Shown here: piece by piece, positions 22,570 to 33,917 of the stretch
Position numbering within the stretch: the first letter of the stretch is position 1
Layout of the letters: every line of letters starts with the position of its first letter
Assembly: GCA_033439265.1 (NCBI GenBank)
Contig: JAVTVX010000002.1
Coordinates: forward strand, 5,280,001 to 5,344,000
DNA length: 64,000 nucleotides
Direction of reading: 5' to 3'
Source: Dillenia suffruticosa
Lineage: Eukaryota > Streptophyta > Magnoliopsida > Dilleniales > Dilleniaceae
The notes under the pieces: generated by a model
Seen by the model: only the letters and a program-made list of their open reading frames with translations
Told to the model about the DNA's origin: nothing
The model's database searches: none
Translations under genes and position numbers: made by a program

Positions 22570-22577
22570 TATATAAA
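22570..22577 (+). promoter_or_regulatory. TATA box upstream of the RFS1-like gene
   Basis: TATATAAA in a C-rich setting (CTCCCCTATATAAACCCCTCC) is followed about 30 bp later by a leader rich in C and A. This is a good plant core promoter. The next recognisable exon is at 23239, so the first transcribed exon would be non-coding or of unknown content. Confidence 0.6.
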
Positions 22578-23238
22578 CCCCTCCGAACACAACAGCTTCT
22601 CACCAACCCCACCTCATGAACAGAGAGAAAACTTGGAAACTACCATCTTCCTTCTCTCTCGAACGCTCTGTTGATTAGAATAAATGTGTTGAGAAAAAAA
22701 ATTAGGGGTAGCTCCATTTGGTAGATTGAATTGAGAGATCTCTTAGCGCTGCTATTAGGAGAAAAGATAACTATACGATTTGAAGGAGAACCAAGTGATA
22801 AAGGAAGACCTATGATCTTAAATCTAACAAATTGTAAAGAATAATTGGACTAATTTGGGACATCAGGCCTGCTTGACTTGAGTTTGTGCATGAACCATTT
22901 ATCTTTTCTTCACCCTGTGAACTATTTTGTTCTTGAATTGAACTGTTTAAATCTATAGATCTGCAGAAGTAGAAGCTATTAAACGAAAATGATCTAAGTT
23001 TTCCTCCCGCATTCTGTTTTCCACTTTGTTAATTTTGGTTTTTTATTAGCATTCAGCTTCATTGACATTAAGTTTGTTTCCTTCCTTAAGCACAATTCCT
23101 TGGAGAAAAGTCGACATGAGGCTGATGCATTCAAGCATATACAAAGACAATATTCATTTGCATATTTTTGTTTTCTTGGCATTCAAGCATATGCAAAGAC
23201 AATATTCATTGACTTACATATTTTTATTGTCTCTGCAG

Positions 23239-25780
23239 GACAGTGGAGAAACATCTGCAGACATTTTGTCATTGTGAGAGAAAGAAGGTACTTTTTCCTT
23301 CTAATTGTTCTGGAGCGGTGGCTTCATTGTATTCTCATGCCATTCATGATTTCATCTTAAGGTTTCATGTTGCAGATGCCAGACATGTTGAACTGGTTTG
23401 GTTGGTGTACATGGGATGCATTTTACATTGATGTTACTGCCGAAGGAGTGAAACAAGGGTTGCAAAGGTATTTCCTGCTTATCACACATATGCTTCGGAA
23501 CATCTTTTTATCATGATAGGCTGGTTCTAATTCATACTTTCTTGCAGTTTGGAGTATGGCGGGATTCCTCCAAAATTTATTATAATTGATGATGGATGGC
23601 AATTAGTAGGAATGGATCCCTCTAGAACCGAGGCCAAAGCTGACAACACAGCCAAGTGAGTACTTGAAGTTGAAACAGTGAAATATACTTTCTCTCGTAT
23701 AACTGCTGGATGGTTTTTTATTTCTCTTGTCTTGTTCCAGCTTTGCAAACCGGTTGACCAACATCGGAGAAAACAATAAATTTCAAAAAAATGGCCAAGA
23801 AGGTCACAGTGTAGAGGATCCAGCATTAGGCCTTGCTCACATTGTAAATGAAATCAAAGACAAGCATGCTTTAAAGTATTGTCTTCACCAAGTAAATTTA
23901 TATATTGATCAGATGCAACAACTTTGTTCATACTTTCACATTGCCCATCTCTGAACCCTTTTTGCAGGTATGTCTATGTGTGGCATGCAATTACAGGGTA
24001 CTGGGGTGGAGTTAGACCTAGTAGTACTGGAATGGAACACTATGATTCCAAATTGACCTTGCTTGTTTCATCTCCAGGTGTCCGGTCAAATGAGCTTTGT
24101 TATGTATTAAACAGCATTACTACAAATGGTGTTGGTCTTGTTAACCCGGAGAAAGTTTTCAGCTTCTACAATGAACTTCACTCTTATCTTGCATCGGCTG
24201 GCATTAATGGGGTCAAGGTCGATGCCCAGAATATCCTTGAGACTTTGGGTGCAGGCCATGGTGGAAGGGTGAAACTTGCTAGGAAGTACCATCAAGCATT
24301 GGAAGCATCAATTTCTAGAAACTTCCATGATAACGGAATTATCTCTTGTATGAGTCACAATACAGATGGTCTATACAGGTATCTGAATGTTTCTTGCATG
24401 GTATGACCATTGTCATAAATATGAACCACATGATGTGCACAAGAATTTGTGTATAAAAACTTGGAATGCACTGATGCAGTGCAAAAAAGTCAGCTGTTAT
24501 AAGAGCATCCGACGATTTCTTTCCTAGAGATCCAGCATCCCACACAATTCATATTGCTTCAGTTGCTTATAACAGAGTCTTTCTTGGAGAATTTATGCTG
24601 CCAGACTGGGATATGTTCCATGTAAGTTGTCACATGTTTCTTTTCCTTCTTTCTGCTGCTGGATTAAACTTGAAATTAATTGACATTGCAGAGCCTACAC
24701 CCAATGGCCGAATACCATGGAACAGCACGTGCAGTGGGGGGATGTGCTATTTATGTGCTATCTATGATAGATTATTCATGCGAGTTAATGTTTGCTGCAG
24801 TGACAAGCCTGGACAGCATGATTTCAATCTATTGAAGAAGCTTGTACTTCCTGATGGTTCTATATTAAGGGCCAAGCTTCCTGGAAGACCAACAAGGGAT
24901 TGCTTGTTTTCAGATCCAGCAAGAGATGGAAGAAGGTCAGAACTAATCAACAAGTTTCATTTGAACCTTTATTTTTGGGTTTTTTTGTGTTCTTTCTTGT
25001 TCTGCCTAATGTACTCTTGATAATTATTGCAGCCTTCTTAAGGTATGGAACCTAAACGATTACACTGGAGTCATGGGAGTATTCAATTGCCAAAGAGCTG
25101 GGTGGTGCAGAGTTGAAAAAAAGAACCTTATCCACAACGAACAACCTGGAACAATAACTGGGGTTGTCCGTTCTAAGGACGTTAAATATTTGTCAGAAGT
25201 GGTTGACGATGGCCAGAATGGAGATGCAATCCTATATTCCCATCTTGGCGGTATGGTTTCTGTCTTTAGCCTAAATATAGTTTTACCAATGAACTTGGAA
25301 GCCAAATAGTTAATAACATAGACAAAATGGTCGATATGTTTGAGGCAGAAAAAGTATGTGCTATATTACTGATTTCTTGATTCATTCCTATTTGTATTTG
25401 CAGGAGAGACCATTTATCTCCCAAAGAATGCATCATTGCCTGTTACTCTAAAATCAAAAGAATGCGAAGTTTTCACTGTGGTTCCTGTGAGAAAATTGTC
25501 CAATGATGTGGCATTTGCTCCGATAGGCCTAATCAAGATGTTCAATTCTGGAGGGGCCATCAGGGAACTGAACTACAAACCTGACGGAACAGCAAATGTG
25601 ATCATGAAAGCTCGAGGGAGTGGCGTATTTGGGGCTTACTCATCTGGTCGACCAAGAAGAATAAGAGTCGATGCTGGGGAAGTTGAGTTTAGATACGAAG
25701 AAGGGTCCGGATTGGTCTCCTTCACATTACAAGTCCCAGAGAAAGAGTTATATTTGTGGAGTGTTACCATAGAGCTATAG
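23239..25780 (+). pseudogene. Raffinose synthase/SIP1-like (RFS1-type) gene, N-terminally truncated
   Basis: Exons by GT-AG rule and homology: 23239-23287 (TVEKHLQTFCHCERKK), 23376-23467 ([17 protein letters not shown]), 23548-23655, 23741-23875, 23968-24378, 24480-24621, 24692-about 24757, 24801-24935, 25033-25250 and 25404-25780 (ends LWSVTIEL). The family (GH36 seed imbibition/raffinose synthase-like) includes galactosyltransferases and alkaline alpha-galactosidases. The nucleophile motif is seen as GVKVDAQ (usually KVDVQ), and RASDD is present. Two oddities suggest a pseudogene. The first 180-200 residues of the family are absent between the promoter and 23239. The junction near 24757/24801 has no usable donor: the AG at 24799-24800 needs two bases left over, and the possible introns are under 50 bp. 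The rest is well conserved, so decay is recent or a shortened protein from Met 23376 is still made. Confidence 0.82.
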
Positions 25781-26640
25781 ATTACTACCACTTGCATTCT
25801 AGTGTTGGCAATAAAAATATGGAGAAAAAGGGGAAAAAAAATCCCCTTGAGGGGACGGTGTAGAAGATTTAGGAGCGATAGCAAGCTTTGTATTGATGCA
25901 TCATTGGTCATGCACTGAAAATGCAGTCTGTCCAGCAGCCAATTCTGTCCCATTGATTGCACAAAAAAAAATATTTTCTGATCATTCCAATAATGTTGCA
26001 TTAATGTATATTGGTTCCGTAGAAACTTTTTTATTTTGTTTTTTTTTTTCTGTTCTGTCACAATAACATATTCATCTAGATTTTTTTTGACATAAATAAA
26101 AAGGTCTGTATTTTCATTAAAATTGTCCAAGAATTAATCATTTTTCTTTTTGACAAAAATAATCACCATCTTGTTAAGAAATCCCAACTCTCAAGTTTCA
26201 CTCTAGAGACACTTATTTATTGAAATGGGAATTTAATTTATAAATATTATTCCATAAAAATTATGATTTAAAACCAGCATACTAACAATTTTATAATTAA
26301 AAATAATCTAAAATTAAACTGATAAATAAAATCGAATTAAGTGAAACTTAATATATATATATATATAATACTAATCCTATTTTGATAATAACTAAACCTT
26401 TACGAAGAAGGCCTTATTTTACTTTATTATAACCGATTATCTAATTTACTTATGATAGTTGGGTGATCTTTGTTACAAGATAAAATGTTAGAAATAAAAA
26501 CGTTATGGAAAAAGGGATAAATAGAAAAGATAGAGAAATAATGTTTTTCCTTTTTGGTGTTTGGTATGCATTGTTATAGCTTGGCTAATATTTACTTATT
26601 TATAATTTTATTAATTATTTTTACCTCTTCAAATTGAATT
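25781..26640. other. 3' flank of the RFS1-like gene, no further gene
   Basis: This holds a likely 3' untranslated region and AT-rich sequence with a short (TA)n tract (about 26352-26368). No coding similarity was found on either strand. Confidence 0.5.
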
Positions 26641-27540
26641 TACATAAATTATCTCTTTCTAAAGGTAAACTCATTAATTTTTTCTTTAAAACAATATTAA
26701 GTTATTGAAATTTATCTCTCTAAATGCATTATTTTAAAATTTTTCCTCAAAAAAATTAAATGTAATTATTCACTCGCTAAAAATAAAAACATTATTTCTC
26801 TCTCTAAAAAATCAATTTAATTCAGATGTTTTAAATACATTTATTTTTTATTTTTCTGTCTAAAATATAAAATTTTAAAAATCCCTCTCTAAAATTAAAT
26901 GTATTAGTTTTCTCTATCTAAAAAAATCAATTTTATTTCATATTTGTTTCTTTTTAAATGTATTAGTTATAAGTTTTCTCTCGCTAAGTTTCATTTTTCT
27001 TTTTCTAAAACTAAACATATTTAATTTTCTCTCTATAAAAAATTAATTATTTTAAAATTTAGCTCTCTAAATATGTCGATTTTTTATTCTCTCTCTAAAG
27101 AAATTAAATTTAATTTCTCTCTATAAAACTAATCACATTAATATTATCAATATAAAAATCAATGTAATTTATATTTTTCTCTCTAAACACATTGAATTTA
27201 AATTCTCTATATAGAAAAATCAAATTTAATTTTTTCCCTAAAATTAAACTTGTTAATTTTCTCTAACTAAAAAATTAATTTAATTCATATAATCATTTTG
27301 TGGACACATGGATCTTAGGTTGTCTCTTACTAAAAATACCAAATTCAGTTTTTCACTCTCTAAAATCAAATATATTAATTTTTCTTTCTAAATATTTTTA
27401 TTTTTATCCCTTTAAATATATTATTTTTAAATTTTCTCTATTAAACATATTTATTTTATTTTTTAACTAAAGGCCCAAATTTAGTTTTCACTCTCTAAAA
27501 TAAAATATATTAATTTAAAATATTATTTTTTTTTTGAACG
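26640..27540. repeat. Degenerate TCTCTCTAAA-rich low-complexity array
   Basis: The words CTCTCTAAA, CTCTCTATAAA and TTAATTTTCTCT recur at irregular intervals of about 40-60 bp across 900 bp of AT-rich DNA. They alternate with AAATTAATTTA-type stretches. It looks like an old, eroded tandem repeat. No ORF of note. Confidence 0.6.
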
Positions 27541-27749
27541 ATATTATACCCCCAAACCATGTCCTAGTCGGTGGGCTCACCTTGGCTCGAGCTAGGTTGT
27601 TCCTTTTTGTTTTTTTTTTAAATCGAGCCCAAGGTTTCTTATTATCCAGCAGCCCCTCGTTTGATTTCTGTGCCTAAACCCCCAAAACCCCAACGCGGGA
27701 CCCGGAACAGACGGAGACAGAGAAAGGGTGAGGGAGAGGGAGAGAGAGG

Positions 27750-30700
27750 ATGTATCGAAACCAATTCGTGTCGCTTCTCAAGAGGATCAATGCTCAAAAG
27801 TACTTCTCTAATCTCAGTGGTTCATCGCTATCGTCGTCAACTAGGGTGTTGGTTGATTCTTCACTTTCTAATTCCAGAACTTTCTTCCCTTCTTCGATTT
27901 CCGCACTTGGTTTTACTGCTAAGCGCTCCTTCAATGGCTTCCACAAGGTTTTACATTCTGTTCCAGACTTCAGTTTCGAAAATTGTGGGAAATCATAGTT
28001 ATCCATGCTTTGTTGAACATTTTCATTCACTGAATGATTTAGCTTTAGAATTTCCATAGTTGGTTCTTCATTTTGCTTAATTTCTTTTTAGTATTAACTT
28101 GTGTATGTTGTCAAGATGGAAGCTGTTAGAATTTGATATAGGTTCCCATCAAATTTATTAAACGCCAATTTCGTCATTCAAGTGTTGGTGGCAGTTGCAA
28201 CCTTAAAAGGTTACTGTCGCCCGTGAATTTTTATTAAAATGTTTCCACGCGTTGGTTGCAGTCATACGTATTCATATTAATACATACACACTCCGACACA
28301 AGTGTGTGAATGTATTGCTAATTGTATCCATGACAAGTTGTGTACAAAATTTTTGGATTTCTTTCTATTGTTGTGTCCATGTCCATGATTTGTAGCAGCA
28401 CGGGATAAGGGAAACATCCATATACGTATAGGAAAATAATTTCATTTCCCCTACTAAACTTGGATGGCAATGGCATGTTTGAACACTGTTGACTTATATC
28501 CACTTTGTGAAAAATAGTTTTCCTTGATGAGTATTTGACAGATTATATTATATTTCGAACTTTAAAAGGATTCAATCAACTTTGTTGTTGAGAGAGGAGA
28601 AAAAAATGTACTTTGTGCTAGTGAAATGCTTCTTTCAGGATTGAAAGACACTTCTGTTTAAAAAGAAGAAAAGGTCCCTTGTTTAGGTTTTCAAACATAG
28701 ACAAACCAAAACAACAAGATCTATCAAAGTACAGTTTAACTGGTCTTGTAAAGCACATAATAGATATTTTTTTAACATTATTGGACCTATAAAATTGTAA
28801 CATGTCAATTTTTGTCATTTTGGACGTCAAAATAATATTACCCCATAATTTTTAGGTAAAATTTGCAGTTTGAAATACTTTAGAATTAATGGGAGCAATT
28901 AAATTGGGTGAGGGCAATTGGACATATTATGATAATAGAAAGGGCACTTGTGTTTTGAGTGGGGACATTTTCTACCATTGTTCATCACATAAATTTGCCA
29001 CTGCATAGCAGACAAGGCATTTTCGAAAGCAACTTTCTTAAAATAAGGTCCTATTAGGCACATGTTTTGTGCAGTATTGAAAATGTAATTATGTTGTTTG
29101 CATAGAGCAGGACATGTTGAAATACTGAAGCATCTCATATGTTTTACTGCTTTCTTATATTTAGAAGTAGTGTTAAACTTTTTTTTCGGTGATTGATTTA
29201 TCCATACTGTGCTATAGTTTTATTGAATGATGCTGTCAAACTACTTTGGATATAGCCATTACCTCTCTTTTAGCATTATTTTGAATACAAAGTGGCAGCA
29301 ATATATCGAAGTATGATGTTCATTGCCTGAAAATTTCTATGATCTACTGGGTTTTTCCAGAGTTTCCACAATCAGTATTTTAGGCCTTTGTCCACTACAG
29401 CATCTGTATGCACGGAAAGTAAGGAGGGGCTGCAGCTCCTTGTATGCGCAGGGCCCCGAGCTCAGAGATTGGTGGGAATATGGCTTTTTGGATCTGCTGC
29501 CTGGGTGTTTAGCATGGTTGTTCTTGGTGGTATGACACGACTTACTCGATCGGGTCTTTCAATGACTGATTGGAAATTCACTGGTGGCCTTCCACCGATG
29601 AATGATGAAGAATGGGCACAGGAATTTGAGAAATATAAGCAGTCTCCCGAGTTCAAACGGTGAGTTTACATTATTAATCTGCAGAATACTACTTTGGTTC
29701 TTCCTATTAAGTCATGATTTTACATTATGTTATTGTGGAATTGCTTAAGCTATTAGCATATTAGAGCCTCTTATACTCTGACAGCAATTCTCTGCTGATG
29801 ATCCGTGACTGAGTTACCTCACAATTTTTTTTTTTTCTGGTGTCTGGACTTAAAAATACTTGATCATTATGTTGAAGAAAAGAGTTATTGGGAGTTCTAA
29901 TGGAGCTTTTAACCTTTATGCAGTGTGAACAAAGGGATGAATGTTGAAGATTTTAAATTTATTTACTGGATGGAATATGCACATCGGATGTGGGGAAGGG
30001 GTTTAGGTATCATGTTTGCTCTACCATTTTCATATTTTCTTCGGAAGGGCTATATCACCTTACGGCTTGGACTGAGACTCTCTACTCTCTTTGCCCTTGG
30101 TGCTGGGCAGGGATTCATTGGCTGGTGGATGGTTAAAAGTGGTTTAGAGGTAAGAAGTCTGTATTCTGCTGTGGAACTTAATTGAAATTATTATATGCAG
30201 CTCAACTAACTCATTATTCATTTCCATAGGAACCACCTTCTGAATATGTTGAACCAAGAGTAAGCCCATATCGTCTTGCAGCCCATCTTACTTCAGCATT
30301 TGTTATTTATTCTGGTCTTTTGTGGACGGCTCTTTCTGTTGTTATGCCTGAACCACCTGCTGAGTCAATAGCTTGGGTTCGTGGAGCAGCAAAAGTGAAG
30401 AGACTAGCCCTACCTGTGAGCCTCCTGGTTGGCATTACAGCTGTCTCAGGAGCATTTGTTGCAGGAAATGATGCTGTATGATAGGTTTTTCATGACATGG
30501 ATTATTCTTACACTTGCTCAAAGGATTACTTAAACTTGAACTTTGTTTTAAGCTGAGTATGATGTAAGTTATTGTATTTTCAATTAACAGGGCCGTGCAT
30601 ACAATACTTTCCCAAAAATGGGGGATACATGGATTCCAGATGATATTTTTTCAATGAAGCCACTCATCCGCAACTTCTTTGAGAATACATCAACAGTGCA

Positions 30701-32534
30701 GGTAAAATTTTATGATGTTTGCAATTTTGCTTCATGGATTTTGAAAGAAATGGAATTATAGATAGATAGGGAATAGGAAGGATAAATCTAAATCATGTTC
30801 TTCTTCCAAATGGTGTATGATTTTTGCCGATGATATAGTTCTGGTTGATGAAATTATGGAGGGTATTCATACTAAATTAGAGTTATGGAGAGTCATAGCA
30901 GAATTAAGAGAGTTTATATTGGGTAGATCGAAAACTGAGTATATGAGATATAGGTTTAGCAACAATTAATGAAATGATGAAGAAATGATTAGATTAGATG
31001 GACAAGATGTAGCCGAAAGTGAACGGCTTAGATATTTAGGTTCTATCATCTAAAATGATGGCAATATAGATGGAAATGTGAATAATAGGATTCAAGCGGG
31101 TTGGATGAAATTGAGAAAGACATCCGAAATTTTTTTCAATCGTATGATACCAATGCATTTGAAAGGAAAGTTCTATAATACCGCGGTTAGACCTGCATTA
31201 TTGTATGTTGAGCTATTAAATAACAACAAGAACAAAAATTGACCATAACAGAAATGAAAATATTTAGGTGGAAGTGTGGTAAAACTAGAAGTGATATAAT
31301 TAGAAATGAAAAGATTCTTAATAAGTTGGGAGTTAGTTCAATTGTGGATAAAATGCGAAAGTGTGACGGTTTGGACACGTGCAAAGAAGATCTAAGAACG
31401 CACCAGTTAGGAAAATCGATAACTTAAATATAAGAGAATTAGTAAAACGTAGGGGTAGGCCGCTGAAAATTTGGATGCAAATTATTTGTAAAAATATGAT
31501 AGTTAAGGGTTTAGATGAAAAAATAACCTTAGTAGGAGTGGTATAGAAGAATCAGTACAAATTAACCTAACATATTTTGGATATATATACTTATTTATCT
31601 ATTTTTTATTCCATTTTTCTTTTTTATTTATATATATATTTTTACTTTTAGTTTATTTATTTATTTATTTATTTTTATATTTTACTTTTGTATTTATTTA
31701 TTTATTTATTTATTTTTATTTTTTTAATCATTTTCAAATTTATCTCTCAAATTGTAGACTTCAAATTATTGGTTTAAACCTCGGTTTGTTGTTGTATGTT
31801 CTGCTTCCAAAAACCGGAGACAATTTTAAAATTTTATCTTCCCTAATTTTTTGACGAGGCATTTTGAGCTTTTTGTTCATATTGGGAACATTCAAGGTCC
31901 TTTCCCCTCAATGGTACTTTATTTAGGGTAAAGGCATTCTGACATTCATTTTTCCTCCACTATAAAGAATTGATAATATGGTTTAAAGTTGCAAGGAAGC
32001 TAAACATATGAGTTGGTAGACTTTTGGTTGGTGTAGTTAAGAAAATTTGTGTTTCTTGTAATATTTACAGCTAGATCATCGAATCCTTGCAACTGCAAGC
32101 TTAGTCTCAATTGGTGGTTTATGGTTTGGAACGAGAAAACTGGACATCCATCCTGCTATCCGTACCTTAGTTGGAAGCGTCCTGGGAATGGCTGCTGTTC
32201 AGGTACCTTTTTTTCATTATCTTTCATCCCAGCATTTTTCTTTGTAAGTCAATATCAATCCTCCAGGTATTTAGTGTCGTAAAGTCACCGGGGTTCTCAT
32301 TAATTATATGCATTTTTCCATTCACAGTCAAGTTTGAGTAATTCATTTCTGTAATTATTGTAGGTGACATTGGGCATATCAACACTACTGTCTTATGTTC
32401 CCGCATCACTGGGCACAGCGCATCAAGCTGGAGCTCTAACTCTGTTGACGCTTGTGATCCTACTTAATCACACAGTCAGGAAACCATCATTATCCCTCCT
32501 GAAATCTCTGCCTTCAGTTGCCAAAACAATCTGA
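27750..32534 (+). CDS. COX15: COX15, mitochondrial heme A synthase
   Basis: Seven exons: 27750-27947, 29361-29659, 29924-30149, 30230-30475, 30591-30701, 32071-32202 and 32364-32534. They join in frame to 460 aa. COX15 oxidises the heme O methyl group to give heme A for cytochrome c oxidase, in the inner mitochondrial membrane. Exon 1 is a Ser/Arg-rich presequence ([12 protein letters not shown]...[10 protein letters not shown]), as expected for mitochondrial import. The family signatures are [91 protein letters not shown] and [12 protein letters not shown]. The four histidines expected to bind heme are at 186, 260, 363 and 424. The length is usual for plants. All introns are GT-AG; intron 5 (1.37 kb) carries an RTE LINE fragment in the same orientation. 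Confidence 0.97.
30756..31795 (+). mobile_element. RTE-type LINE fragment in COX15 intron 5 (sense)
   Basis: The + strand reads [10 protein letters not shown] and [14 protein letters not shown] after [12 protein letters not shown] (the FADD catalytic box), then YLGSII-like and [18 protein letters not shown]-like segments, and the [15 protein letters not shown]...[15 protein letters not shown] tail. These are typical of the plant RTE clade. It is cut at the 5' side within the reverse transcriptase, has several stops, and ends in a short TTGTTGTTG tail near 31785 after a TTTA-rich tract. It is thus a dead 5'-truncated copy. Confidence 0.8.
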
Positions 32535-33060
32535 TACCTCTCAAGGTGGCTGTTTATTGAACAGCAGTAAGGTTCAATGTCTGTATGTGAATATAATGAT
32601 ATTGAACCCTAACATGATTCATTTCGCCCTAATGCAAGATCGTTTGTATTTCTCTTTTCATTGGTTAGTTAGAATATCGGAAACCTTAAAAGCAGGGTGC
32701 TATATTGGGTCTTTGTAGTTTATTAGAGTGCGATTTTGTCTCCGAAAAGTCTCTGTGGGATGCCATATTTGGTTTCATTCATCTCTCTTGGGTTTGGTTT
32801 ATTTGCATATATTTAGTGATTAAAACTTTGTGTTGCCCTTGTCGACAAAGCTTTAAAATACATGTGAAAACTTGTATATGCCAAACACACACACACACTC
32901 TCTCTCTCTCTCTAAATCTGTCTTCTTTTTTTTCTCTTTTTTTATACCATTTAATTTGATTTATAAGGATTCTATTTTGGGTAGTTTTCTCATTATAATT
33001 TTTAAATTTTAAATTAAGATTTAATTAAGATATCTATTTTCTTGAACTGAAATGTTACTG
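32535..33060. other. COX15 3' region with a (CA)n(CT)n microsatellite
   Basis: This is probably 3' untranslated region followed by intergenic sequence. A compound microsatellite of about seven CA and seven CT steps lies at 32885-32913. No other gene is seen. Confidence 0.5.
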
Positions 33061-33269
33061 TTATGCTATTTGTTATGCCAAGCTTAGGACCTCGGAGCGC
33101 GTTTATTGATATGATGCCGAGTTACCCAGGTTGTGGCTCCTCGGCATGTGTGGCTCCTAGGCACGGGCCCCTTGGATGTAGCAACTGTTTCTTTGTCCTC
33201 TTCACAAGACGACCCGAGAAAAAAGAACAAAAGCTCACGATTTGCTGCCATGTGTGCACTGTGTATTGA

Positions 33270-33303
33270 CACGTGCCAACCTATGCTTAGATATGGTCAC
33301 GTG
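33270..33303 (+). promoter_or_regulatory. Two CACGTG G-box/ABRE-like sites upstream of the oleosin-like gene
   Basis: CACGTG occurs at 33270-33275 (GACACGTGCC) and at 33298-33303 (GTCACGTGAC), about 90-125 bp before the TATA-like box TATATAG at 33393-33399. Paired ACGT-core sites are common in ABA- and seed-responsive promoters such as those of oleosins. Function is inferred. Confidence 0.55.
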
Positions 33304-33392
33304 ACAAACGTCAGACATGGGAGCTAACAAACACATTTACGCATCTCAATCCCGAAGTCAGTCTCCAGAAAAAACCAAAAGGAAAACATCGT

Positions 33393-33399
33393 TATATAG
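33393..33399 (+). promoter_or_regulatory. TATA-like box of the oleosin-like gene
   Basis: TATATAG lies 63 bp before the ATG at 33462, leaving room for a short leader of about 30 bp. Confidence 0.55.
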
Positions 33400-33461
33400 A
33401 ATGAAGAAGAATAGATAAGGTACCAGAGGAAATTATCTGTGCTAGGGTTGTCCATTTGAAT

Positions 33462-33917
33462 ATGGAAGAAGAAGGAAAACAACAACAATTACTAGCTTCA
33501 TTCTCTGAAGGAGAAGGGTCAACCAAAATGTCACCCAAAACAGTGGTGTATGCATCAGTCACAAGCATAGCCATTGCAGGACCTCTCTTGGCCATGATGG
33601 GTTTCACACTATCAGCAACTGTAATACTCTTTCTCATAAGCTCTCCTCTTTTACTGCTCTTCAGTCCTTTGCTCCTCTTTGTCGGGCTTCTCTTTGCTAC
33701 TGCTTTGGTTGGTTTTGCTGTTTCTGCAGCCTTATGTCTTGCAGGGTTGTTCGCTTTTCGTTGGGTTTACAAGTCATTTGGAAGCGGGGATGGAGGGGTG
33801 TTGGTAGGAGGAATGGTTGAGAAGGTGAAGGAAGAGGGGAAAGATTGGGCTGGTTATTTACGTGACAAGGCAAGAGCTATAGGGTCTGTTGCTGATGGTG
33901 AAGAGAGTCGTGGTTGA
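33462..33917 (+). CDS. Oleosin-like lipid-droplet protein
   Basis: Intronless gene of 151 aa. It begins at ATG 33462 (MEEEGKQQQLLASF), the first ATG after the TATA-like box. It has a short polar N-terminus (1-26), a central hydrophobic stretch of about 75 residues (27-103) and a basic/amphipathic C-terminus (KVKEEGKDWAGYLRDKAR). The central turn reads PLLLLFSPLLLF at residues 62-73. Oleosins normally have the proline knot PX5SPX3P; here Pro62, Ser68 and Pro69 are kept, but the last Pro is replaced by Phe73. The WAGYLRDKAR tail is oleosin-like. Oleosins coat lipid droplets from the phospholipid monolayer. It lies 0.9 kb behind COX15 on the same strand with its own promoter. It could be a divergent oleosin of the small vegetative or pollen groups. 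Confidence 0.85.
   Translation: MEEEGKQQQLLASFSEGEGSTKMSPKTVVYASVTSIAIAGPLLAMMGFTLSATVILFLISSPLLLLFSPLLLFVGLLFATALVGFAVSAALCLAGLFAFRWVYKSFGSGDGGVLVGGMVEKVKEEGKDWAGYLRDKARAIGSVADGEESRG

Noticed and set aside
22970-23240. Missing N-terminal exons of the RFS1-like gene between promoter and 23239
   Set aside because: No frame here shows the family's N-terminal motifs; it holds two copies of an ATTCAAGCATAT...AAAGACAATATTCATT word, which look like intron sequence.
33084-33637. Minus-strand open frames opposite the oleosin-like gene and its promoter
   Set aside because: They are shadows of the sense gene and of the G+C-rich upstream patch, with no homology or codon signal of their own.
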